Shown piece after piece: positions 1 to 8,879 of a stretch of DNA of 64,000 nt (positions are counted from its first letter, which is position 1; each line of letters opens with the position of its first letter). The notes under the pieces are model-generated. The model had not been told where the DNA came from. It worked only from the letters and a program-made list of their open reading frames with translations, and searched no databases. The position numbers and the translations under genes are program-made. Source of the stretch: Pseudomonadota bacterium (GTDB lineage Bacteria > Pseudomonadota > Gammaproteobacteria > Steroidobacterales > Steroidobacteraceae); the NCBI GenBank assembly GCA_023391815.1, contig JAEWAF010000102.1, positions 12,811-76,810 on the forward strand. Direction: 5' to 3'.

Positions 1-1
1 C

Positions 2-274
2 GATCTCGAAGCCGCTCACATCGTGGTCGAGCTCAGCGGCGCGCAGCTCAGCTGCGGCCCGCTCGTGCACGAAATGGCCTTCAACGAATTCGTCGTGCCT
101 CGCGCCACGCGCGACGAGCATCGCAGCTCGGTGTTTTATTATCACGAGCGCGGCGACTCGCTGGAATTCATGCGCATCAAACTGAAATCCGCCGACCTGG
201 CCAGCGGCCAGGTCGAGTTGGATGTGATGCAGGTGCACGGGCACTGGCCGACGCACTTCGACACGAACGACTGA
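2..274 (+). CDS. 3' end of an unidentified gene (truncated by window edge)
   Basis: An open frame runs in from the left edge and ends at the TGA at 272-274. About 90 residues are visible. The first internal GTG (23) is not a convincing start because the frame is open from base 2. The visible part mixes polar and acidic residues, has no membrane segment, and contains the stretches HEMAFNEFVVPRATRDEH and VYYHERGDSLEF-like text. I do not recognise the family. The gene converges on the ArsR gene that ends at 277, leaving only two bases between them. Confidence 0.55.
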   Translation, partial: DLEAAHIVVELSGAQLSCGPLVHEMAFNEFVVPRATRDEHRSSVFYYHERGDSLEFMRIKLKSADLASGQVELDVMQVHGHWPTHFDTND

Positions 275-276
275 GG

Positions 277-618
277 TCAGTCCTCCTCGACCATGGTGCG
301 CAGCCGGTCGATCGCCTGATCCCAACGGGCGGTCAGCAATTCGATGCACTGCTGTGCCTCGGCCAGCTGCGACGACTCGATTTGCCACACGCTGTCGCGG
401 CCTTGATAGACGCTGCTGACCAGGCCGGCCTCCTTCATCACTCGCAAGTGTTTCGCCACGGCCTGGCGAGTGACATCGACGTTCGCGGTCAGCGTCGCGG
501 TCGATGATGGACCGGCGGCGGACAGGAAAATCACCAGTTGCAGCCGCGTCTCATCGCCGAGCGCCGCGAAGATCGGCGCGGACGCCTTGAGCTTGAGTTC
601 ATGACGCTTGGTGGACAT
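277..618 (-). CDS. ArsR-family winged-helix transcriptional regulator
   Basis: A 113-residue regulator. The family signature is clear: FAALGDETRLQLVIFL near the N-terminus, followed by the recognition-helix region VTRQAVAKHLRVMKEAGLV and the wing VYQGRDSVWQI. The ATG at 618 is preferred over the longer start at 660, because family members begin just before the LKASAPIFAALGDETR segment. No metal-binding ELCVCDL-type cysteine motif is present, so this is the non-metal ArsR subgroup usually paired with SRPBCC/AHSA1 proteins. It overlaps the end of the upstream SRPBCC gene by 20 bp, so the two are co-transcribed. It probably represses its own operon through the palindromes at 1061-1081 and 1103-1123 (inference). 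Confidence 0.9.
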   Translation of the reverse strand: MSTKRHELKLKASAPIFAALGDETRLQLVIFLSAAGPSSTATLTANVDVTRQAVAKHLRVMKEAGLVSSVYQGRDSVWQIESSQLAEAQQCIELLTARWDQAIDRLRTMVEED

Positions 619-1045
619 AGCGTTCCAGATTCTTGAGCTGATCGTCCCAGCCTTGACCATTCTGCCTGAACACTTTCGCGCGGCGCGCGAGCGAGATGGC
701 GTCGAAGCCGGATTCGGTGATGGTCAGCAGCGTCCCGCCCTCCGCTTCCGCCAGTTTGAACACGACCAGCGTCGTCGGCTCCCTCGCATAGTCCAGTGAC
801 GGGTCGTGCGCGCCTGGATGCCAGCGCCACGAGAACAAGTGCTCGGGCTGCATCTGCTCGACGAAGATGTCGAACGCGCCGCCCTGCTCCTCGCTCGCTC
901 CCATATGCACTTTCGCGCCCGGCGCGAACTCGCCGTCCGCCGAGTCGACGCCGAACCATTGGCAGAACTTCTTCACCTCGGTCAACGCATTCCATACTCG
1001 GCTGCGCGGGGCGCGCAACAGGGTCTGTCGTTCGATGATATGCAT
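599..1045 (-). CDS. SRPBCC (AHSA1-type) domain protein
   Basis: A 148-residue START/Bet v1-fold protein. The family pattern is visible at the N-terminus: IIERQTLLRAPRSRVWNALTE, then WFGVDSADGEFAPGAKV, a central FSWRWHPGA, and a C-terminal helix with GWDDQLKNLERYV. The ATG at 1045 was chosen because an AAGG ribosome site lies just upstream and all family-like sequence begins there; upstream codons of the longer frame cross the promoter. The fold makes a hydrophobic ligand cavity; the ligand is unknown. It is the first gene of a two-gene operon with the ArsR regulator, an arrangement common in bacteria. Confidence 0.88.
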   Translation of the reverse strand: MHIIERQTLLRAPRSRVWNALTEVKKFCQWFGVDSADGEFAPGAKVHMGASEEQGGAFDIFVEQMQPEHLFSWRWHPGAHDPSLDYAREPTTLVVFKLAEAEGGTLLTITESGFDAISLARRAKVFRQNGQGWDDQLKNLERYVHQAS

Positions 1046-1060
1046 CGCCTTGGAGCTCCA

Positions 1061-1123
1061 TTGACAACCTACTGGTTGCAATATATCTACAGCCGAGTTG
1101 AATTGCAACCGAATGGTTGTCAA
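1061..1123 (-). promoter_or_regulatory. sigma70 promoter bracketed by two ArsR-type operators
   Basis: On the minus strand the -35 element TTGCAA (1103-1108) and the -10 element TATATT (1080-1085) are separated by exactly 17 bases. Two palindromes with the core CAACC-N4-GGTTG flank it, at 1065-1078 and 1106-1119. They are inverted copies of each other: on opposite strands both read TTGACAACC-N4-GGTTGCAA. Their centres are 41 bp apart, about four helical turns. The -35 box is inside one operator and the expected transcription start (about 1073) is inside the other. This is a typical repression layout for the ArsR protein encoded downstream. Confidence 0.8.
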
Positions 1124-1338
1124 TGAAGACCTGTTGCCGATACCCGCGGAGCGCCTGAGCACGTTGTCGCCCTGCATGGCAGCGTCACGACATAAATCTT
1201 GTTTGAGCGGCCTGGCCGCGCTTGACTGTCGAAATTCCATTCAATTGCGATGAAACATGTAACCGCCGCGCCGCCAATCGGCCTACAATTCGGCGCTGGA
1301 TCGCCATGCCATAACAAATGGAAGTTCGAGGAGGATTC

Positions 1339-3804
1339 GTGCGCGTTCGAATTTGGTCGGTGCTGGCGATGTTATCTATCGCCGGCTGTGGCGGTGGTGG
1401 TGGCAGCGGCGGCGGAGCCGCCCCGTCGGGCGTCAGTGTGAGCGCGCCCAGCAATCTGAGTTATTCCCCGCCGCAACCTTTCGGTGTCTCGCGACCCATA
1501 ACGGCAATGAGTCCCACGGTAACCGGCACTGTGACCGGGTACTCCGTGAGTCCCGCATTGCCAGTCGGCCTGACGATCGATGCCGTGACGGGCACCATCT
1601 CCGGCACGCCCACGACGCCAACGCCATCGGCCGACTACACGGTGACAGCATCCAATTCGGCCGGCTCAACCATGGCTCGCATCACCATGACGGTGACCGA
1701 TACGCCGCCGGCCGTCGGCTACGGGAGCACGTCATACAAGTTCACCACGGGCGTGCCCGTGCCCACCATCGTGCCGACCAACACCGGCGGGCTGGCAAGC
1801 ACCTGGAGCATAGATCGGGCCTTGCCCGCCGGTCTGCACTTCGAAACCACCGATGGTTCCATCAGCGGCGTGCCTTCGGCACCCAGCGCGGCCGAGACCT
1901 ACACAATCACGGCACACAACTCCGGCGGCACCCATACATTCGAGTTGTCCATCGCAGTCGAGTCCGGCGTGCTGCTGGACCTCGGTCACAGCACCCACAT
2001 CGTAGCTGTTCGCCGCGAGGGCAATCGCATCCTCAGCATCGATACTTCGGGCCATTGGGTGCTTTGGGATGCTGCCGCCGCGGTGAACCTGGCGCGAGGC
2101 AACGTGACCTGCCCAACCAACAGCTCACCTTGCAGCATTCGAGTCGCCCTCGCCGGCTCGACGCTCGCGGTACATGCCGGTTCCGTCGTAGAGCTGCGTG
2201 ACGCGAGCGATGGCCATGTGCTGACGACCATTTCCGCTGCCGAAGGCTGGTGGAAACTCGCTTCGGACGGTAGTTACCTGGCGACCGGCGACGCAACTTC
2301 GGCATCCGCCTGGACGCGGACCGGTGCATCGTTGTTCTCACTGCCCGGCAACTACGCTTCCGGCCAGGCGTTCGCTGCTCCGGCGGAATTACGAATCGCG
2401 GCCGGCGCCGCGGGGGTGAATCAGCTGGAAGTCATCGCGGTGCCGAGTGGCACCTCGACCACCAGTGCGTATTCGGGAACGTTCCATTCCTGGTTCGACG
2501 ACGGCGGTCATTTCTTCACCAATGTTTCCAACACGGTGTGGGTCTACGACGCGGCTGGCGTACAGCGGGATCTTCAGACATTCACCTCGATCGCGAAGCT
2601 GGGCGGCAGTGGGCGCTGGTTCTGGATCGCGCCATCCAACAGCTTGTATATGTACGAGGTCGGGCCGGGCGCTACCCCCGATGCCACGTTTGCAGTGGCG
2701 CCGCTGGACGCTATCGTCCCCTCCGGGAACACCCTCGCCATTCTCCGGTTCCATGTTCCCGACTTGAGCATCATCGATTTGTCGGGCACGACGCCGACCA
2801 AGGTGGATCGAACCGCGCCGCTGATTGCCAACACCGCGTATGCAACCGGCGCCGGTGGCGAGTGGCTGTTGGGAACGGACCTCGGAGTTCTCTCTGCGAA
2901 CGACGGCACTCCGGGCAATACCAGGTATTTCGGGTATGGCGCGGCGATGTCGATAGCGGCCAATTCGCAGCGGATCGCGGTAGCGACCGCGCGAGGCGAT
3001 ATTTTGTACTTCGACGGCGCGACGCGTCAGCTGGAAGGAACGATCGACTTCGCGAGCTCGAAGGTGAGCCTGTCCGCGGACGGCACCGTCCTGGCCGCGA
3101 TGGCCACCGATTACTACTTGCAGTATCTGACCGATCGAACCTTGCGGGTGTTCTCGCTGCCCACGGAAACGGTCATCAGAAACGAGCCTTATCAGTTCAA
3201 CGTCGATCCCTGGCTGCGAGATTTCTCGCTTTCGGAGTCGGGCACCGTGCTTGGCAGAGTCATGGAAACCTCCGGCAACAACCGCGTGGTTTATCCTGTC
3301 AACGGCGGTCCCATCATCTGGCAGGAACGGCTCACGCTACCCATCTCCGAGCGCGTGCCCCCCATTTATCTCTCGCCCGATGGGCGTTCGATCGCGGTAT
3401 CCAATGGAGTGACAGCAACCGCGGCGACCAACATCATTCGTGACGGCGTCCTGATCGGCGCGGTCTCCGGCGTCGCGGCCGGATGGATCGATAACAATCG
3501 TCTGCTGGCGAACATCTATACGGGCGGCGGCCCGGCGCTTCGTTACAGCCATAGCGTCATCGCCGATGGCACCGGTCAGCAGCTTCGCACGTTGACGCTG
3601 GCGAACATGTCACGGATGCAGACGGTCGATACCGATCGCATCTACTCGCCGGAGCTCAATACGATCTTCTCGCTGTCCGACGGACAGAAACTCTGGGAGA
3701 GCGCGAACCCTGTGCCGTGGCCTGCGAGTCTGCGCCAAGGCGGCATCACTGCTACACACGTGATATTCGCGTCCGGCGCGGAGGTACGCTCGGAGCCGTA
3801 CTGA
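1339..3804 (+). CDS. Lipoprotein with two putative-Ig domains and a beta-propeller-like region
   Basis: An 821-residue exported lipoprotein. The GTG at 1339 is preferred over the ATG at 1318 because a GAGGAGGA ribosome site (1328-1335) sits at ideal spacing. A short signal peptide ends in the lipobox LSIAGC, followed by a Gly-rich linker. Two He_PIG/putative-Ig repeats follow (roughly residues 60-125 and 130-205), each with the PAGL..(D/T)..TG.(I)SG.P pattern. The remaining ~600 residues look like repeated four-strand blades resembling quinoprotein/WD-like propellers, with segments such as HIVAVRREGNRILSIDTSG and KLASDGSYLATGD. Function is unknown; surface binding or adhesion is possible. It stands alone, upstream of the glycosylase gene. 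Confidence 0.75.
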   Translation: MRVRIWSVLAMLSIAGCGGGGGSGGGAAPSGVSVSAPSNLSYSPPQPFGVSRPITAMSPTVTGTVTGYSVSPALPVGLTIDAVTGTISGTPTTPTPSADYTVTASNSAGSTMARITMTVTDTPPAVGYGSTSYKFTTGVPVPTIVPTNTGGLASTWSIDRALPAGLHFETTDGSISGVPSAPSAAETYTITAHNSGGTHTFELSIAVESGVLLDLGHSTHIVAVRREGNRILSIDTSGHWVLWDAAAAVNLARGNVTCPTNSSPCSIRVALAGSTLAVHAGSVVELRDASDGHVLTTISAAEGWWKLASDGSYLATGDATSASAWTRTGASLFSLPGNYASGQAFAAPAELRIAAGAAGVNQLEVIAVPSGTSTTSAYSGTFHSWFDDGGHFFTNVSNTVWVYDAAGVQRDLQTFTSIAKLGGSGRWFWIAPSNSLYMYEVGPGATPDATFAVAPLDAIVPSGNTLAILRFHVPDLSIIDLSGTTPTKVDRTAPLIANTAYATGAGGEWLLGTDLGVLSANDGTPGNTRYFGYGAAMSIAANSQRIAVATARGDILYFDGATRQLEGTIDFASSKVSLSADGTVLAAMATDYYLQYLTDRTLRVFSLPTETVIRNEPYQFNVDPWLRDFSLSESGTVLGRVMETSGNNRVVYPVNGGPIIWQERLTLPISERVPPIYLSPDGRSIAVSNGVTATAATNIIRDGVLIGAVSGVAAGWIDNNRLLANIYTGGGPALRYSHSVIADGTGQQLRTLTLANMSRMQTVDTDRIYSPELNTIFSLSDGQKLWESANPVPWPASLRQGGITATHVIFASGAEVRSEPY

Positions 3805-3855
3805 CCGGTGCGACGGGCACGCCCGAGCGGCGTGCCCGTTTTCTATAATGGATCG

Positions 3856-4479
3856 ATGGCTACCAAGCTCAGCCGCGATTTCTACGCCCGCGAAACTCTG
3901 CTCGTCGCCCGCGATCTGCTGGGCATGCATCTGGTGCACGCCGGGCCGGAAGGTGAACAGGTAGGGCGGATCGTCGAGACGGAGGCTTATAAGGGGCCGC
4001 ATGACCTGGCGGCCCATTCGTCGCGAGGCCGGACGAAGCGGACGGAAGTGATGTTCGGTCCGCCCGGCCATGCTTACGTGTACTTGATTTACGGGTTCTG
4101 GAATTGCCTGAACATCGTGACCGCGGCCCATGGGACGCCGCACGCGGTGTTGCTCCGGGGGCTGGAGCCGGTCAAGGGAATCACCACGACCAGCCATGGG
4201 CCGGGCCTGTTATGTCGTGCCCTACATATAGATCGCAGCCTGCATGGCGCGGATTTGCTGGGCGAGACCTTGTGGCTGGAGAAGCCGACCCGATATCGGC
4301 CGCCGAAGGTGGGGCGGGCGACCCGGATCGGCGTGGATTACGCCGGAGACTGGGCCAAGAAGCCGTGGCGGTTCTTCGATAAGGATTCGCCCTACGTCTC
4401 CACTGTCAGCGCCGCCGCCCGGAAACGGGCGCTGGCCCCGGATCAGGGCAGTGTTCGGGCCAAGCTGGCTCGCAAATAG
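3856..4479 (+). CDS. DNA-3-methyladenine glycosylase (AAG/MPG family)
   Basis: A 207-residue base-excision repair enzyme that removes alkylated purines from DNA. Family motifs are clear: LLGMHLVH near the N-terminus, VETEAYKGPHDLAAHSSRG, TEVMFGPPGHAYVYLIYGFWNCLNIV (read here in pieces), HAVLLRGLEP, and GPGLLCRALHIDRSLHG. The catalytic Glu is in VETEAY. The length matches bacterial AAG enzymes (about 200 residues). The ATG at 3856 begins just before the conserved LSRDFYARETLLVARDLLG segment; the longer frame from 3808 covers a probable leader. It is distinct from the AlkA and TagI families. Confidence 0.93.
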   Translation: MATKLSRDFYARETLLVARDLLGMHLVHAGPEGEQVGRIVETEAYKGPHDLAAHSSRGRTKRTEVMFGPPGHAYVYLIYGFWNCLNIVTAAHGTPHAVLLRGLEPVKGITTTSHGPGLLCRALHIDRSLHGADLLGETLWLEKPTRYRPPKVGRATRIGVDYAGDWAKKPWRFFDKDSPYVSTVSAAARKRALAPDQGSVRAKLARK

Positions 4480-4551
4480 CGTAAGATCCGGGCCCTTTTC
4501 CGTGGCCAGCCCCTGTTGCGGCCGCGGACTTCGTGATCGACTCTCGTCCCC

Positions 4552-7116
4552 ATGCAGCCAGCACCGCGCGAACTCTTCTCCTATCGCAAGCACTGGGCGT
4601 CCCGCTTCGGGACTGCTCCGTTCCTGCCCATGTCGAAGGAGGAAATGGACGCGCTCGGCTGGGACAGTTGCGACATCATCGTCGTCACGGGCGACGCCTA
4701 CGTCGATCATCCCAGCTTCGGCATGGCCATCATCGGTCGCGTGCTCGAGGCGCAGGGCTTTCGAGTCGGCATCATCGCGCAGCCCGACTGGCGCTCGGCG
4801 GAAGATTTCGCGCGGCTCGGCAAACCGAATCTGTTCTTCGGCATCACCGCCGGCAACATGGATTCGATGGTGAATCGATACACGTCGGATCGGCGCATTC
4901 GTAGCGACGACGCGTACACGCCGGCGGGCGAGGGCGGCAAACGGCCGGATCGGTCGGTGATCGTTTATTCGCAGCGGGTTCGGGAAGCGTTCAACGATGT
5001 GCCGATCGTGATCGGCGGCATCGAGGCGAGCCTGCGGCGGATCGCGCACTTCGACTACTGGTCGGAGAAGGTGCGGCGGTCGGTTCTGCTCGACGCGAAG
5101 GCGGATTTGCTGGTGTACGGCAACGGCGAGCGGCAGATCGTGGAGATCGCGCATCGGCTCGCGAAAGGCCAGCGGATCGATCAGATCGACGATCTGCGAG
5201 GGACGGCGTTCGTCAGACATGGCACGCCGCAAGGGTGGACGGAGATCGATTCGACGTCGATCGATGAGCCCGGGCCGCTCAATCCGCCGGTCGATCCGTA
5301 TGCGGCGAACGATGCGAGGTCGAAGGCGGCCATGCAGGCGGCAGCGCATAGCGCAGTAGCTGGAAATATTTCATCGACTGGCGCCGGGCACGGAGAGCAA
5401 GCGGCGGCGCTTAACGGCGCTGCGGTTCGCGTCGAGGCGGCAAAGGAAGCCTCTGGCGACGAGCCAGCGAGCAATGCGGGCGCAGCGAATGCGCCAGCGT
5501 GTGCGACGGCTGCAAAGCAGCCCGTCGCGAAGGTCGTGAAGTTCCATCGTCACGTTCCGAGCGCCGATCGCGCTCAATCGGTCATTCGCATGCCTTCGTT
5601 CGAGGCCGTGCGCGACGATGCCGTTCTTTACGCGCACGCGTCGCGCATCCTTCACATGGAATCGAATCCGGGCAACGCGCGCGCACTCGTGCAGCGTCAT
5701 GGCAACGTGGATGTGTGGTTGAACCCGCCGCCGTTGCCGCTCTCGATGAAAGAAATGGATGCGATCTACGAGCTGCCTTACCGGCGCGTGCCGCATCCGT
5801 TCTATGGCGAGCAGAAGGGCGCGAACAAGATTCCCGCGTACGAGATGATCCGCTTCTCGATCGCGATTCAACGCGGCTGTTTCGGCGGCTGCACGTTCTG
5901 TTCGATCACCGAGCATGAAGGCCGCATCATTCAGAACCGCTCGGAGAACTCGATCATCAAGGAAATCGAGACCATCCGCGATTCGGTGCCGGGCTTCACC
6001 GGCGTGATCTCCGATCTCGGCGGCCCGACCGCGAACATGTATCGGCTCGCGTGCAAGTCACGCGAGATCGAAACCGCGTGTCGCAGACCTTCCTGCGTAT
6101 TCCCGGGCATCTGCCCGAATCTCAACACCAATCACACGCCGCTGATCAATTTGTATCGGCGCGCGCGTGCCTTGCCGGGCATCAAGAAGATTCTCATCGG
6201 CTCGGGCGTGCGGTACGACCTGGCGGTCGAGTCGCCGGAGTATGTGAAGGAGCTGGTCCAACATCACGTCGGCGGCTACCTGAAGATCGCGCCCGAGGCG
6301 ATCGGCGAAGGGCCGCTGTCGAAGATGATGAAGCCCGGCGTCGGTACGTATTACCGCTTCAAGGAGCTGTTCGAGAAGTTCTCCAGGGAGGCGGGCAAGG
6401 AGCAGTACCTGATTCCCTACTTCATCGCCGCGCATCCGGGCACAACCGATGAGGACATGCTCGAGCTGGCGTTGTGGCTGAAGCAGAACGGTTATCGCGC
6501 CGATCAAGTGCAGGCGTTCCTGCCTTCGCCGATGGCGACTGCCACGGCCATGTGGCACTCCGGGAAGAACCCGCTGCGCAAAGTCACGCACACCAGTGAA
6601 GGCGTGCATATTCCGAAGGGCTTGAAAGTGCGTCGCCTGCACAAGGCGTTCTTGCGATGGCACGACGCGAACAACTGGCCGATCCTGAGAGATGCGCTTC
6701 GAAGGATGGGCCGCGCGGATCTCATCGGTCCCGGCAAACAGCATCTGATTCCAGCGTGGCAGCCGCTCGGCACCGGCGATGCGCACGAAGGTCGGCGATC
6801 GAAACATGCGCCGAACCTGGGCAAGGACAGCTCGCCAGCTCATGGCAAGCGACGACAGGATGCGCGGACAGCCGCAGCCAATACCAAACGCGGATACGAT
6901 CCGTCTGCCACCGCGCCAAGTGCGAAGCGCGGATTCGATTCACACGCTACCGCTTCGGGTGCGAAGCGCGGATTCGATTCGACAGGTAACGGCTCAGGCG
7001 CGAAGCGCGCGGGCGCGCCGCAGGCAGCGCCGAGCAAAGGTGGGACGCCGAAGCCGATGAAGTTCCGCACTCAGCACACCGGCTTGAAAGGCGTCCGCCT
7101 GCCTCGCTCGAAATAA
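4552..7116 (+). CDS. ygiQ: YgiQ-family radical SAM protein with insertion and repeat tail
   Basis: An 854-residue UPF0313/YgiQ radical-SAM protein, about 100 residues longer than typical homologues. The N-terminal domain has the family segment [17 protein letters not shown]. The [4Fe-4S]-binding motif CFGGCTFC places the cysteines at about 443, 447 and 450, followed by SITEHEGR and [14 protein letters not shown]. The core is canonical up to [15 protein letters not shown]. Two additions are unusual: an Ala/Gly-rich insert at about residues 240-325 between the N-terminal domain and the radical-SAM core, and a C-terminal tail of 13-residue tandem repeats (nucleotides 6883-7020). The physiological substrate of YgiQ is not established. 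Confidence 0.92.
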   Translation: MQPAPRELFSYRKHWASRFGTAPFLPMSKEEMDALGWDSCDIIVVTGDAYVDHPSFGMAIIGRVLEAQGFRVGIIAQPDWRSAEDFARLGKPNLFFGITAGNMDSMVNRYTSDRRIRSDDAYTPAGEGGKRPDRSVIVYSQRVREAFNDVPIVIGGIEASLRRIAHFDYWSEKVRRSVLLDAKADLLVYGNGERQIVEIAHRLAKGQRIDQIDDLRGTAFVRHGTPQGWTEIDSTSIDEPGPLNPPVDPYAANDARSKAAMQAAAHSAVAGNISSTGAGHGEQAAALNGAAVRVEAAKEASGDEPASNAGAANAPACATAAKQPVAKVVKFHRHVPSADRAQSVIRMPSFEAVRDDAVLYAHASRILHMESNPGNARALVQRHGNVDVWLNPPPLPLSMKEMDAIYELPYRRVPHPFYGEQKGANKIPAYEMIRFSIAIQRGCFGGCTFCSITEHEGRIIQNRSENSIIKEIETIRDSVPGFTGVISDLGGPTANMYRLACKSREIETACRRPSCVFPGICPNLNTNHTPLINLYRRARALPGIKKILIGSGVRYDLAVESPEYVKELVQHHVGGYLKIAPEAIGEGPLSKMMKPGVGTYYRFKELFEKFSREAGKEQYLIPYFIAAHPGTTDEDMLELALWLKQNGYRADQVQAFLPSPMATATAMWHSGKNPLRKVTHTSEGVHIPKGLKVRRLHKAFLRWHDANNWPILRDALRRMGRADLIGPGKQHLIPAWQPLGTGDAHEGRRSKHAPNLGKDSSPAHGKRRQDARTAAANTKRGYDPSATAPSAKRGFDSHATASGAKRGFDSTGNGSGAKRAGAPQAAPSKGGTPKPMKFRTQHTGLKGVRLPRSK
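6883..7038 (+). repeat. 39-bp tandem repeat (about 4 copies) in the ygiQ tail
   Basis: Four units start at 6883, 6922, 6961 and 7000, each exactly 39 bp (13 codons). The two middle copies share an identical 21-base stretch starting at 6921 and 6960; the first and last are more diverged. The units encode variants of (A/T)KRG(F/Y)D plus a Ser/Thr/Gly/Ala linker, giving a basic, probably disordered tail. The in-frame unit length means copy number can change without breaking the gene. Confidence 0.85.
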
Positions 7117-7173
7117 CAAGCCGCATTCCTTCCCAATGCCGCTGCGTTAACGGCCGCGGCTAAATCCAGCGAA

Positions 7174-7200
7174 TAAAAAAAGGCCCACCGGAGGTGGGCC
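7174..7200 (-). terminator. Rho-independent terminator for the LpxR-family gene
   Basis: The stem GGCCCACC / GGTGGGCC with a short GGA-type loop lies at 7182-7200. Its left side is flanked by a run of seven A's (7174-7181), which reads as a U-tract on the minus-strand transcript. It therefore terminates the gene ending at 7289. No T-run follows on the plus side, so it is not a clear terminator for ygiQ. Confidence 0.85.
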
Positions 7201-7288
7201 GATTGCAGGGAGGCTGGGTCGAGAAAACAAAAACGGTTGATTCGCTACTGACCGCGGTCGCCTCTTGACCGACAGTCGAACTGAAAAC

Positions 7289-8476
7289 TTAGAAAGCGTG
7301 CGTCAGCTGTACAGCACCCCACAGAGTGTCTCGGGACGCGGGGCCGTCGCGCAGCTCAGCGGTCTGATAGTGCAGGGCATAGCTGAGCTGCGTCTGATCC
7401 AGGATCTGCGTAACCACGCCGATCCACGCTTCGGCGAGCAGCGGCTCCACCTCAGCCGAGGTGTAGCGGACCTCGCTATCGCGAAACTGGCCCTGCAGGA
7501 ACGCGTTGTAAGCACGAGCTTTGACGCGCGCACCGATAAACACATACAACTCACGGGCCCCGCTATAACTCTCGCTCGGCACCGGCGCCGACATGTAATC
7601 GGTCAGCTCGGGCGCGAAGCTCCACCACGGCGAGTTGAATCGACCGGCCCGCACCGAGATCGATGCACTGGTCTCGGTCAGGAAGCCGACACTGCCCTGT
7701 ACGGTGGTCTTCACATCGACATGACCGCTCGGATCGGCGATCCACAGTTGCTGGCGGGCGAGGGTGTAGCGCGCGGTGGGCTCGCCGCCCGCGGAGATCT
7801 GATGATCATACCCAAGCGGTTTTTCCGAACCGACCAACTCATGAACCGCGCTATGCACCCGTCCGGTCATCGACAGGCCGAGCACGCCGACAGTCAGACT
7901 GCTGGTCCAGGCGCCGCGCTCGTCCTCATCCACCGTCACCCGGCCGTTGGAAACGAACAGCAGGCTGGCATACGGGCGGTCCTCCGGTTGCACTTCGCGC
8001 ACCAGTGTGTCCTTCGGCGTGAACGCCAGCAGGCCGATCTGGCGCGCGTTGTGAACGTTGCTGCCCGCAGTACTTACGAGCACTCCGTCCAGACGACGCA
8101 ATAAGGGATCGAGTGACAACAAGCCGTCGCGCGCGCGCTCGCCGGAGATCGTGATGCTCATGCCACCGGTGTAATCGCGGTCCTGATTGTCGCCGGCGAA
8201 CAGGTCGTTGTCGATCTGCACGCGGACTGCATCAACGCCTTCGAACCATCCGATGCGCTGATCGGAGACCACCACTTCGGCGATCGCGTCTTCGATATCA
8301 CTAACCGACTCGGTCACCGTGGCTTCGTTCACTGCCAGCACCGGCGTGATTTCGAGCGCGGCGAGATCTTCGGCGCGCGCTTCATTGCCAGTAACTACCA
8401 ATGCAGCGGTGCCTAACGCCGCGAGGACTGTCCATCGCAGCTGTGCTGCCCATCCTGTCCTGTTCGTTGTCGCCAT
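7289..8476 (-). CDS. LpxR-family (DUF2219) outer-membrane protein, probable lipid A deacylase
   Basis: A 395-residue outer-membrane beta-barrel protein. An N-terminal signal peptide (about residues 1-34, ending near EARA) precedes the family hallmark QIDNDLFAGDNQDRDYTGG, which carries the conserved Asn, Asp and Thr of LpxR. The VHELVG segment supplies the conserved His, and EDRPYASLLF matches the DRPYA motif. The last residue is Phe, as expected for barrel assembly by BAM. LpxR removes the 3'-acyloxyacyl group of lipid A; that this protein does so is inferred from family membership. It has its own terminator (7174-7200) and is divergent from the LysR gene at 8880. Confidence 0.85.
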   Translation of the reverse strand: MATTNRTGWAAQLRWTVLAALGTAALVVTGNEARAEDLAALEITPVLAVNEATVTESVSDIEDAIAEVVVSDQRIGWFEGVDAVRVQIDNDLFAGDNQDRDYTGGMSITISGERARDGLLSLDPLLRRLDGVLVSTAGSNVHNARQIGLLAFTPKDTLVREVQPEDRPYASLLFVSNGRVTVDEDERGAWTSSLTVGVLGLSMTGRVHSAVHELVGSEKPLGYDHQISAGGEPTARYTLARQQLWIADPSGHVDVKTTVQGSVGFLTETSASISVRAGRFNSPWWSFAPELTDYMSAPVPSESYSGARELYVFIGARVKARAYNAFLQGQFRDSEVRYTSAEVEPLLAEAWIGVVTQILDQTQLSYALHYQTAELRDGPASRDTLWGAVQLTHAF

Positions 8477-8879
8477 AACCTGACCTTTCCCATTCGCGCT
8501 GCGCTTGGTGCCACGCTGCCGCTACCTGTTGCTGTTGTTCCGTGGCGGCTACTGTCTCCAAACAGACAGCCTCGATAAACGCAGCGAAGGGAATGACATT
8601 CATGAATCGCTCGTCATGAATCGTCGAGCGCCGCTTGCTGCTCACTACTCATGCGGCAACCCCACCGTCGCTTCGTTATTGCAATCACACTGCTGCAAGT
8701 GCACTAATCTGCTTGTGATGCATAGAAATTAGCGGGGCGGCGTGAGCATGCTGTTGGCCCAGCCGTGAACACGCCGTGAAAAATCCAACCCACTATCGAG
8801 ACCGGGGATGAATCGGATTTCGCTCGCCTATGGAGCGGTGCCTGCTGGGCAATGGAATCTTTCCTGGGGGGAAAGAAAG
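8477..8879. other. Intergenic region between divergent lpxR-like and lysR genes
   Basis: About 400 bases with no convincing gene; short frames here have no family match or ribosome site. A 9-bp direct repeat CATGAATCG (first copy near 8600, second 14 bases later) lies in the lpxR-proximal half and may be a regulator site for that gene. A purine-rich ribosome site (GGGGGGAAAG) precedes the LysR start at 8880. No clear sigma70 promoter stood out. Confidence 0.4.

Noticed and set aside
4222..5349. 375-codon minus-strand frame across the glycosylase-ygiQ junction
   Set aside because: Arg/Asp-rich shadow of two clear plus-strand genes.
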